A DNA stretch of 43,472 nucleotides, taken from positions 1 through 43,472 of the forward strand of contig CAZYME010000022.1 of the NCBI GenBank assembly GCA_964648115.1, read 5' to 3'. This stretch comes from CAZYME01 sp964648115 (GTDB lineage: Bacteria; Pseudomonadota; Gammaproteobacteria; Legionellales; Legionellaceae). A program made the position numbers and the translations under genes. Positions 23,801-30,894 of this stretch are shown in pieces (the first letter of the stretch is position 1; every line of letters begins with the position of its first letter). The notes beneath the pieces were generated by a model. It made no database searches. It was not told the origin of the DNA and was given only the letters and a program-made list of their open reading frames with translations.

Positions 23801-25540
23801 TCAACTGAAATTAAAGCGCTCTTCTGCCAAGCGATATAAAGGCCGCCAGATTACATGATTAAACAGTAGAACGTAGATACACATCATCGCAGTTCCCAAG
23901 GCAATTTTAGGAAAATCTCCGGCAATAGTGCTGGCTTGGATGTATTCGCCAAGACCTGTTGCTCTGAGTGTTGTACTACCCCAACTAACCCATTCGGCAA
24001 CAATACTAGCATTCCAAGCACCTCCTGCTGCTGTAATCGCACCAGTGATGTAGTAAGGAAAAATCCCCGGCAAAGCCAGTCGACGCCACCATTGCCAACC
24101 TTTTACACCAAAATTATCCGCTGCTAAATATAAATCACGGGGAATTACTGACGCGCCTGCGATAACGTTAAATAATATGTACCATTGCGTGCCTAGAATC
24201 ATGAGCGGCGTCACCCAAATTTCTACACTTAGGTGAAAGCTCACAATAGCAATCACAAATAATGGATAAAATAGATTAGCAGGAAACGCTGCAAAAAATT
24301 GGATAACGGGTTGAATTTTTTGTGCTAAATGCGGGCGTAATCCTATCCAAACACCTACTGGAATCCAAACCAAAGAGCTCAAGACAATTAACACGATCAC
24401 GCGCAAACCTGTAGCCATTCCTAAAAAAAACACGTGCAAAATTTCGCTCACTTCTAGAACAGCAAGAATGTAGCGCAATAAGACATAGCCTCCACTCAAA
24501 ATACCCAACAGCACAATGGTATTCCATAACCAGTCAATGCGCTTTTGTCGATTAAAATCAATGTCTTTAATGGCTTTCGGGGCAGAATGGCTTAACCATT
24601 TAGCGTTCACAAAGCGATCTCGCATTCGCGCTAAACCATCATCCACACGCACCATTAAACGGCTGCCACGGATTAAATCAATCAACCAAGATTGATACTC
24701 TTCTCCATCGGACGACTGCTCTGCTTTAAATTTTTCTGACCAAGCGATAAGGGGCCTAAATAAAATTTGGTCATAAAGAAAAATCACTATCACCATGGTT
24801 AAAATGGCATATCCAACCGCATATAGATCGCGATGTTCAATCGCTAAAGCAATATAAGAGCCGACACCAGGTAGGCGAATATTTTGATGGGCTACAGCAA
24901 TCGCCTCGGATAACACCACAAAAAACCAGCTGGCGGACATGGACATCATCATATTCCACAATAAACCTGGCATAGAGTAAGGCACTTCAACCTTCCAAAA
25001 GCGTTGCCAAGCAGATAGCTGAAACATAGCAGCAGCTTCACGTAGATCATGAGGTACCATCTTAAGGGATTGATAGAAACTAAACGTAATATTCCATACT
25101 TGCGAAGTAAAGATGACAAAGATTGATGCGCACTCAGGACCCAATAAGCTATTGGGAAAAAGATGAATAAAACCAGTGATAGTGATTGCTAGAAAACTCA
25201 ATACAGGCACAGACTGCAAAATATCAATGGCTGGAATAATGATTTGCTCAGCACGCCGATTTTTAGCAGCCAACGCTCCCACAACAAAGGTAAAAATAAT
25301 CGACAAAAAAAGCGCAATGAACATCCGCAGTACGGTTCTCAGTGCGTAAAAGGGCAATTGTGTAGGACTGAGAGAAATGGGTAGCGATTCACCTAGCGAG
25401 TATGGCGTGGCCATTTGTTTACCAGCCCACCCTAAAAAAAACAGGATGGAAAGCACCAATATCAATAGCAGCACATCCCAACGATTGAGAAATCGACTGA
25501 CATTTTCACGGTTGGCAAAATAAAAATGATTGCTAGCCAC
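23801..25540 (-). CDS. ABC transporter permease, two fused BPD-type halves
   Basis: A 579-residue inner-membrane protein in which two permease domains of the NitT/TauT type are joined head to tail. Each half has about six transmembrane helices and its own cytoplasmic EAA loop that docks on the ATPase: DLREAAAMFQLSAWQRFWKVEVPYSMPGLLW in the first, and DLYLAADNFGVKGWQWWRRLALPGIFPYYITGA in the second. A hydrophilic linker of about 70 residues (SEKFKAEQSSDGEEYQSW onward) separates them. Normally such importers use a homodimer of one-domain permeases. The start is GTG at 25540 with GAGG upstream. It is the first gene of the two-gene operon with the ATPase. Confidence 0.92.
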   Translation of the reverse strand: MASNHFYFANRENVSRFLNRWDVLLLILVLSILFFLGWAGKQMATPYSLGESLPISLSPTQLPFYALRTVLRMFIALFLSIIFTFVVGALAAKNRRAEQIIIPAIDILQSVPVLSFLAITITGFIHLFPNSLLGPECASIFVIFTSQVWNITFSFYQSLKMVPHDLREAAAMFQLSAWQRFWKVEVPYSMPGLLWNMMMSMSASWFFVVLSEAIAVAHQNIRLPGVGSYIALAIEHRDLYAVGYAILTMVIVIFLYDQILFRPLIAWSEKFKAEQSSDGEEYQSWLIDLIRGSRLMVRVDDGLARMRDRFVNAKWLSHSAPKAIKDIDFNRQKRIDWLWNTIVLLGILSGGYVLLRYILAVLEVSEILHVFFLGMATGLRVIVLIVLSSLVWIPVGVWIGLRPHLAQKIQPVIQFFAAFPANLFYPLFVIAIVSFHLSVEIWVTPLMILGTQWYILFNVIAGASVIPRDLYLAADNFGVKGWQWWRRLALPGIFPYYITGAITAAGGAWNASIVAEWVSWGSTTLRATGLGEYIQASTIAGDFPKIALGTAMMCIYVLLFNHVIWRPLYRLAEERFNFS

Positions 25541-25655
25541 AAGTGATTCCTCAGGATAGTGCGTAATTAGGGACTGCCCTTCAGGATTTTAACATGAATA
25601 TTTGCAAATGCGGATTAAGTGAGCTGAATCAGGTGAAGATTACTAAAAATAAGCA

Positions 25656-26384
25656 TCAGTACCTTTGCCAACTTGAAACTCTCTGTAAATAGCCAAGACT
25701 GCCAGACGGGTCAATTTTACCCTCTGCTACTGCCTCCTCTATAGTATAATCATCATAAAGCCAAAGATGCTGTTCTAACATTTCCCTATCAGGAGTAGCT
25801 CCCCGAGTGGCCCTACCAGGTATTGGTTTAGGTATAACGCCAAAGAAATGGTATCTACGATGGTAATTAATTTGATCTGTGGACACAGTATGCTCTATAC
25901 CAGCTGAATAGCCATAATCAAGAGCTTCATGATTTTTAATAGTACCATCTGGGCGCTCACTAATATCGATTATTCGCGGATCCCACGCATCAACCTCCCA
26001 TAAGGAACTGCTCCTCTCTCCCTCCAAGTGGATTTTTACCTCTAAATAGGTATGATCGTATCTGGCAGAGAAAACCATTTGGATTCTTGCGACTGCACTC
26101 ATAGCATTAATGTCTCTGGCAATTTCTACTAGAAGAAAATCTGCTAATTCATGACATCTCCCTAATCCAAAATGCTCAATAAGGTCATGCCTATAGATGT
26201 AGTCCTCAGGGAGGGTAGAGAGCGCTCGAGGTCGTACAAGAGAATCCAAATATTTATTTTCTTTAGTTTCTGCGTGGTATTTTTTATAGCCACTCAATTG
26301 ATTCTCGGCTACTACTGTGGCTTTTGTGTTTAAAATAGCTTGAGTACATATCGCTACAAATTGTGCACGTGATAAGTAAGGCAT
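25656..26384 (-). CDS. Putative transglutaminase-like cysteine protease/hydrolase, possible effector
   Basis: I recognise no named family, but three spaced motifs match the transglutaminase-like (TGc) papain fold. These are GRCHELADFLLVEI with Cys77, DHTYLEVKI with His111, and LWEVDAWDPRI with Asp132 (or Asp135). This is the pattern G.C...A, H.[WY].EV, W..D..DP, so a Cys-His-Asp triad is likely. The domain is followed by about 100 residues ending DPSGSLGYLQRVSSWQRY. The 242-residue protein has no signal peptide or membrane helix and is a lone gene between an ABC importer and an IcmL-like gene. It could be a cytosolic enzyme or a translocated Dot/Icm substrate; nothing in the sequence decides. 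The ATG at 26384 lacks a clear ribosome-binding site. Confidence 0.6.
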   Translation of the reverse strand: MPYLSRAQFVAICTQAILNTKATVVAENQLSGYKKYHAETKENKYLDSLVRPRALSTLPEDYIYRHDLIEHFGLGRCHELADFLLVEIARDINAMSAVARIQMVFSARYDHTYLEVKIHLEGERSSSLWEVDAWDPRIIDISERPDGTIKNHEALDYGYSAGIEHTVSTDQINYHRRYHFFGVIPKPIPGRATRGATPDREMLEQHLWLYDDYTIEEAVAEGKIDPSGSLGYLQRVSSWQRY

Positions 26385-26416
26385 GCAATAGTGTCTAAAA
26401 TAAGCTGGCTAACCAT

Positions 26417-26424
26417 ATTATAAT
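26417..26424. promoter_or_regulatory. Overlapping divergent -10 elements
   Basis: The 8-bp palindrome ATTATAAT gives TATAAT on the plus strand (26419-26424, towards the IcmL-like gene) and TATAAT on the minus strand (26422-26417, towards the transglutaminase-like gene). The -35 regions are weak on both sides. Shared use of one opened region could couple or oppose the two promoters. Confidence 0.45.
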
Positions 26425-26489
26425 AACATGGGACACTTAAACATTGAAAAATGTCTACAATAACTAATAAACCATTCTCAGGAGTTATT

Positions 26490-27002
26490 ATGCTTTATCA
26501 ACGAATTGTTTTATTGTGTTTATCACTACTGGCTTTGCCAGCGCAGGCAGATGCTCCTTTGGATAATACGCAACTTGCCGTGTGGGCAAATGAGGCAATC
26601 GTCACAACGTATACGTATAACGCTCAAAATTACCTAGATCGCCAAAAAGAAATTGCTTTTTATTTTACAGCCGATGGCTGGATGGCCTACAGTAAAGCGT
26701 TGAATGCTTCTAAATTACCAGAAACTGTGCAGAAAAATGCATATGATGTCAGCGCAGTTGCGACGATGCCTCCTACGGTCAAACCTTTGCAAGGCAATTA
26801 TTGGGAGGCGGTAATGCCTTTGTTGGTGGTTTATAAAAATCCACAATATATACAAAAACAGACTCTTGAAGTCACGCTTCAGTTTACTACGGCTCCATCT
26901 GGGCAAGGCGTACGCGGCCTTGCGATTACCAGCCTTCAAGCCAAAGTAGTAAAACCTATGTGTCAGTGTATAGCGGATGCACATCCAACAGATACTCAAT
27001 AA
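26490..27002 (+). CDS. Secreted DotI/IcmL-like protein
   Basis: DotI (IcmL) is an inner-membrane component of the type IVB (Dot/Icm) secretion system with a periplasmic domain. This 170-residue protein keeps the periplasmic domain only: VWANEAIVTTYTYNAQNYLDRQKEIAFYFTADGWMAYSKAL, then SAVATMPPTVKP, then YWEAVMPLLVVYKNP and TLQFTTAPSGQGVRGLAITSLQAKV. In place of the DotI N-terminal membrane anchor it has a cleavable signal peptide (MLYQRIVLLCLSLLALPAQA). A short tail with CQC follows. Several such stand-alone IcmL-like paralogues are known in Legionella and relatives; their job is not established. ATG 26490 has GGAG upstream; an earlier in-frame ATG at 26451 would ruin the signal peptide. The gene is the best marker for Legionellales here. 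Confidence 0.85.
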   Translation: MLYQRIVLLCLSLLALPAQADAPLDNTQLAVWANEAIVTTYTYNAQNYLDRQKEIAFYFTADGWMAYSKALNASKLPETVQKNAYDVSAVATMPPTVKPLQGNYWEAVMPLLVVYKNPQYIQKQTLEVTLQFTTAPSGQGVRGLAITSLQAKVVKPMCQCIADAHPTDTQ

Positions 27003-27006
27003 AACA

Positions 27007-27022
27007 ATGCGGAATGCGGGGA
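27007..27022 (+). repeat. Family A repeat, truncated copy (3' of the IcmL-like gene)
   Basis: GCGGAATGCGGGGATC equals the right half of family A. It begins 4 nt after the IcmL-like stop and has the same orientation as that gene. Confidence 0.5.
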
Positions 27023-27039
27023 TCAACATAATCGTCTCA

Positions 27040-27513
27040 CTACAAAAACCGTGAGGTGACAATCGCTACGTGCAGCAAAAGCAGGGCTGCGATAACACCC
27101 AAAATCATATTGAGTTTCCAGGGGATTGTGGTATCAAGTACTGCCTGTTCATGGTTGCCAGGATTATAGTAAACATCAATCGCCTCTTCGGCCTTATATG
27201 CACTGACTAATCGATAAGCCAGCCCACGTGCGTGGGCGCTATGAAGATTATTGTGTGCCATATCAAGAAAAAATATCTCCCCGGTAAATTCCTGGTCGCC
27301 GACCTGATAAACATACTCTATTTTTGGCCATACGCTTTCTTCATAGGGTACCAGTTCACAATAGGTGATACGACCTTGCGTTTTAAACCATAGTTTTGTT
27401 TGCACCGTTGATTTTCGGGCACGCCAAAAATAAGCGAATAGTACGATTAAAAATAATAGCCAACCCAGATCAAGCATAGTTTGCCCAGAAATGGGGGGTA
27501 TGGTTATATGCAT
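27040..27513 (-). CDS. DUF3592-type membrane protein
   Basis: A 157-residue protein with one transmembrane helix near each end (MLDLGWLLFLIVLFAYFW and MILGVIAALLLLHVAIV) and about 90 soluble residues between. The soluble part has WPKIEYVYQVGDQEFTGEIFFLDM and the Y.A.E.IDVYYNPGNHEQAVL motif, typical of DUF3592 proteins, whose function is unknown. The open frame extends 40 codons further upstream, but those residues (SPRGYDRIKTRGS and so on) come from a palindromic repeat. AGGA before ATG 27513 supports the shorter form. It is convergent with the IcmL-like gene and divergent from gcvT. Confidence 0.82.
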   Translation of the reverse strand: MHITIPPISGQTMLDLGWLLFLIVLFAYFWRARKSTVQTKLWFKTQGRITYCELVPYEESVWPKIEYVYQVGDQEFTGEIFFLDMAHNNLHSAHARGLAYRLVSAYKAEEAIDVYYNPGNHEQAVLDTTIPWKLNMILGVIAALLLLHVAIVTSRFL

Positions 27514-27569
27514 ACGAATTTCCTCTCTCATCATCCTGAGCGTAACACGGCTGCCCCTAGTTTTAATCC

Positions 27570-27593
27570 TGTCATACCCTCGTGGGGATGACA
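27570..27593. repeat. Short palindrome, family C-like
   Basis: TGTCAT-A-CCC-TCGT-GGG-G-ATGACA forms a 9-bp hairpin with one mismatch. It lies between the divergent DUF3592 and gcvT genes. It may be a degraded repeat copy or a regulator site. Confidence 0.5.
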
Positions 27594-27642
27594 CATTGGG
27601 GCAATTTAAACTTGGGACCGCCCTAGAACGCATGAGTACATC

Positions 27643-27670
27643 TTGATGACTACAAGCATCTCGGTATAAT
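27643..27670 (+). promoter_or_regulatory. Promoter of the gcv operon
   Basis: TTGATG (27643-27648) and TATAAT (27665-27670) are 16 nt apart. The start would be near 27677, only about 28 nt before the gcvT ATG. The leader is thus too short for a glycine riboswitch. Confidence 0.7.
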
Positions 27671-27704
27671 CAGCTTACTCCGAGGTGATCGTAAAGGAAA
27701 AGGA

Positions 27705-28787
27705 ATGATTCAAAAAACGGCTTTACATGCTAGCCACCTAGCACTTGGTGCAAGAATGGTAGATTTCCATGGTTGGGAAATGCCGCTGCATTATGGGTCT
27801 CAGCTGGATGAGCATCACTACATACGACAACATGCAGGTATGTTTGACGTGTCTCACATGACGGTTGTAGATGTGTTAGGCGCTGGCGGACGGCAATTTT
27901 TACGTAAATTATTAACCAATGACGTAGATTTATTGCAGCATACGGGTCGCGCTTTATACACATGTATGTGTAATGAGCATGGTGGAATTATTGATGACTT
28001 GATTGTCTATCAACGCGCCCCTGATAACTATCGCTTGGTATTAAATTCCGCCACACGTACACGTGATTTGGCTTGGATTCGAGATAAAATCACAGGATTT
28101 TCTGCAGGATTGCAGGAACGTACAGAGCTCTGCATGATTGCCGTGCAAGGTCCTGAAGCCGTCAGTAAAACACTCAGCATTTTAAACCCCTCTCAAGTTG
28201 ATGCCATATCAACCCTTACCTATTTCGAGTGCGTGGATGTGGATAGTTGGTTTTTTGCTCGCACAGGTTACACGGGTGAAGATGGCTTGGAAATTATTCT
28301 GCCTCAAGATGAAGTCGTTGCTCTGTGGTCTTCGCTATTAAATGCAGGTGTAAAGCCTTGTGGTTTAGCGGCCCGTGATACGCTTCGCCTAGAGGCTGGT
28401 ATGTTTCTTTATGGCCAAGACATGGATGAATCCACCACACCTTTAGAATCCGCTTTGGCTTGGGTTGTAAAATGGCAGCCGGAAGATCGTGATTTTATTG
28501 GCATGGGTGCATTACTTTCTCAAAAACAACAAGGTTTAAAACGTAAACTAGTGGGCCTTACATTAGAAGAAAAAGGAATTATGCGCCCCGGGCAGCGTGT
28601 AGTTATTGAAGGGCATCGCGAAGGCATTATAACCAGTGGAACCTACTCTCCCACACTAGGTAAATCTATTGCATTTGCACGTGTTCCAATTGAAACAGGT
28701 GATGAAGTGATGGTCGACATTCGAGGAAAACTGTTTCCCGCTAGCGTTGGTAAACCTCGGTTTGTGAAAAATGGAGAAGCTATTTAG
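27705..28787 (+). CDS. gcvT: Glycine cleavage system T protein (aminomethyltransferase)
   Basis: Transfers the methylene carbon from the aminomethyl-lipoyl H protein to tetrahydrofolate and releases ammonia. The 360-residue length is standard. Family segments include LGARMVDFHGWEMPLHYGS, AGMFDVSHMTVVDV, the folate-binding ARTGYTGEDGLEI, LAARDTLRLEAGMFLYGQDMDE and the C-terminal ITSGTYSPTLGKSIAFARVP. AAGGAAAAGG directly precedes the ATG. It is the first gene of the gcvT-gcvH-gcvPA-yciI-gcvPB operon. Confidence 0.97.
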   Translation: MIQKTALHASHLALGARMVDFHGWEMPLHYGSQLDEHHYIRQHAGMFDVSHMTVVDVLGAGGRQFLRKLLTNDVDLLQHTGRALYTCMCNEHGGIIDDLIVYQRAPDNYRLVLNSATRTRDLAWIRDKITGFSAGLQERTELCMIAVQGPEAVSKTLSILNPSQVDAISTLTYFECVDVDSWFFARTGYTGEDGLEIILPQDEVVALWSSLLNAGVKPCGLAARDTLRLEAGMFLYGQDMDESTTPLESALAWVVKWQPEDRDFIGMGALLSQKQQGLKRKLVGLTLEEKGIMRPGQRVVIEGHREGIITSGTYSPTLGKSIAFARVPIETGDEVMVDIRGKLFPASVGKPRFVKNGEAI

Positions 28788-28823
28788 CTGCAACAGAACA
28801 ATTATTTAAATAAGGACAGCATC

Positions 28824-29213
28824 ATGAGTGACACACCAAAAAACTTAAAATTTACTAAAACCCATGAGTGGATAAACCATGATTCAGCAGAAATGGTCAT
28901 GGGTATTACTGAGCATGCTCAACAACTGCTAGGCGACATGGTGTTTGTAGATTTACCACAAGTAGGCGATGAAGTAAGTGCTGGCGATGAAATAGGTGTA
29001 GTTGAATCCGTTAAAGCAGCGTCTGACTTTTATGCTCCAATCAGTGGTGTAATAACAGCGGTCAATCAAAGCGTTAACGAAGATCCAGCCCTGGTCAATA
29101 GCGACCCATATGGCGCCGGCTGGTTAGTAAAAATTAAAGCGAGCAACAGCAACGAAATTAATAGCTTGCTGGATGCTGAGCAATACCAAAAAGAGACAGC
29201 AGAGGACCACTAA
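28824..29213 (+). CDS. gcvH: Glycine cleavage system H protein
   Basis: Lipoyl carrier that shuttles intermediates between the P, T and L proteins. The 129-residue protein has the lipoylation Lys64 in VVESVKAASDFYAP, and THEWI near the N-terminus, where family members have YTKTHEWV. VNEDPALVNSDPYGAGWLVKI closes the domain. AAGGACAGC precedes the ATG. It lies 36 nt after gcvT and its stop is 1 nt before the gcvPA start, consistent with translational coupling. Confidence 0.97.
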   Translation: MSDTPKNLKFTKTHEWINHDSAEMVMGITEHAQQLLGDMVFVDLPQVGDEVSAGDEIGVVESVKAASDFYAPISGVITAVNQSVNEDPALVNSDPYGAGWLVKIKASNSNEINSLLDAEQYQKETAEDH

Positions 29214-29214
29214 C

Positions 29215-30582
29215 ATGCCCTACATTCCCCATACCCCTGAAGACAAAGATGCTATGCTGGCAAGCATTAAAGCGCCAGATATCCAAGCATTGTTTGATGA
29301 AATCCCAACTGCACTGCAATATGGCGAGTTTAAAGACATGCCTGAAGGCATGAGCGAAATGGCCATGCTAAAACACGCTCAGCAATTGTCGAGCAAAAAT
29401 CAAAATGGCATTTGCTTCTTGGGTGCGGGAAGTTATGAGCATCATATCCCTGCAGCCGTATGGGATATCGCGTCGCGAGGAGAGTTCCTCACTGCGTATA
29501 CCCCTTATCAAGCAGAAGCCAGCCAAGGTACCTTGCAGCTGCTCTACGAATACCAAACCATGATAGCAGAGCTCACCGGCATGGATGTAGCCAATGCTTC
29601 TATGTATGACGGGGCGACTGCGCTTGCTGAAGCGGTGCTCATGGCAGTGCGTGTCAATCGACGTAGCAAAACCAATCGTGTTTTGGTAGCTGGTACAGTC
29701 CATCCTCTCTACAGAGAAACACTGGAAACTATCGCCCGCAATCAACACATTGAAGTAATCACGCTGCCCATTGATAAAGAACAAGGTATTACCCCCATTC
29801 ATACATTAGAAAAATACCAAGGCGAAGATATTACTGCATTGGTCATTGCTCAACCCAACTTTTTTGGTTGTTTGGAACAAGTTGATGCAATGAGTGATTG
29901 GGCCCATGCGAATAACACGATAAGCATTGCTTGCGTCAATCCTGTATCCCTCGGACTATTGAAGCCGCCAGGATCTTGGGGCTCTCACGGTGTGGATATT
30001 GTTTGCGGGGAAGGCCAACCCTTTGGCTCGCCCATGGCTTCTGGCGGGCCATACTTTGGCTTTTTCAGTACACGCATGCATCACGTCAGACAAATGCCAG
30101 GCCGCTTGATTGGCCGCACGCTGGATAAAGATGGCAAAATAGGGTACTCGCTGACATTGCAAGCGCGAGAACAACACATTCGTCGAGCCAAAGCGACTTC
30201 TAATATCTGCACCAACCAAGGTTTGTTAGTCACTGCTGCAACCATTCATATGAGCATGCTGGGTGCAGAGGGCCTGGCTCAGGTAGCGCATCAATGCCAC
30301 CATAATACGAGTGAGTTGGTGGCTGCGCTGACCCAAATCAAAGGGGTGGAGCTTGCGTTTAAAACACCTTATTTTCATGAGGCGCTATTGTGCTTGAATA
30401 AGCCAACCGCCCCAGTTTTACAAGCTTTACTGAAAGCCGGTATTACCGGTGGTTATGCGGTTGATGCGTATTATTCACAGTTTCCCAATGCGTTGTTAGT
30501 TTGTGCGACAGAGATGCGCACTAGCGAAGATATTGCACATTATGCCAAGGCATTAAGCGATATTATGTCGAGTGAGGGGTAA
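29215..30582 (+). CDS. gcvPA: Glycine dehydrogenase (decarboxylating) subunit 1
   Basis: N-terminal half of the split P protein, which decarboxylates glycine on pyridoxal phosphate together with GcvPB. The 455-residue protein starts MPYIPHTPEDKDAMLA. It includes FLGAGSYEHHIPAAVWDIASRGEFLTAYTPYQAEASQGTLQ, MYDGATALAEA, GEGQPFGSPMASGGPYFGFF and QAREQHIRRAKATSNICTNQ, all diagnostic of the split-type GcvPA. ATG 29215 has GAGGAC 7 nt upstream. An open frame starting at 29173 overlaps gcvH and is not real. E. coli has a single fused GcvP; the split form is usual in many other bacteria, including Legionella. Confidence 0.97.
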   Translation: MPYIPHTPEDKDAMLASIKAPDIQALFDEIPTALQYGEFKDMPEGMSEMAMLKHAQQLSSKNQNGICFLGAGSYEHHIPAAVWDIASRGEFLTAYTPYQAEASQGTLQLLYEYQTMIAELTGMDVANASMYDGATALAEAVLMAVRVNRRSKTNRVLVAGTVHPLYRETLETIARNQHIEVITLPIDKEQGITPIHTLEKYQGEDITALVIAQPNFFGCLEQVDAMSDWAHANNTISIACVNPVSLGLLKPPGSWGSHGVDIVCGEGQPFGSPMASGGPYFGFFSTRMHHVRQMPGRLIGRTLDKDGKIGYSLTLQAREQHIRRAKATSNICTNQGLLVTAATIHMSMLGAEGLAQVAHQCHHNTSELVAALTQIKGVELAFKTPYFHEALLCLNKPTAPVLQALLKAGITGGYAVDAYYSQFPNALLVCATEMRTSEDIAHYAKALSDIMSSEG

Positions 30583-30585
30583 TAT

Positions 30586-30894
30586 ATGTTCATCATAGAG
30601 TTAACTTATAAAACGCCGCTTAGCGAAGTCGATAAATATTTACAAGCTCATCGAGAGTTTCTTGATTACTATTACAAACAAGGTCTGCTGTTGGCTTCAG
30701 GCCCAATGAAACCACGCACTGGTGGGATCATTATTGCTCTGACCAAGGACAAGGCTCTCTTAGAATCAATATTAAAAAAAGACCCTTACCATCTCGCTGA
30801 AATTACCGATTATAAGCTGATTGAGTTTACCCCCGTCATGCACCGGGACGAGCTTAAAGACATTATCAATAAGACGGAAGGCAAATTATGTTGA
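30586..30894 (+). CDS. YciI-like protein inside the gcv operon
   Basis: A 102-residue protein of the YCII fold (ferredoxin-like alpha/beta): MFIIELTYKTPLSEVDKYLQAHREFLDYYYKQGLLLASGPM, then GGIIIALTKDKALLESILKKDPYH and YKLIEFTPV. The conserved His of AHREFL and Asp of KKDPY match the putative active site of YciI proteins, whose reaction is not settled. GAGGGG precedes the ATG, 3 nt after the gcvPA stop. The last 7 nt overlap gcvPB, so all three are probably translated as a coupled unit. Its place between the two P-protein subunits suggests a role linked to glycine cleavage, but that is inference. Confidence 0.9.
   Translation: MFIIELTYKTPLSEVDKYLQAHREFLDYYYKQGLLLASGPMKPRTGGIIIALTKDKALLESILKKDPYHLAEITDYKLIEFTPVMHRDELKDIINKTEGKLC

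Noticed and set aside
27671..27704. Glycine riboswitch upstream of gcvT
   Set aside because: The promoter TTGATG/TATAAT leaves a leader of about 28 nt, far too short for the known glycine riboswitch, and no matching aptamer sequence is visible further upstream.
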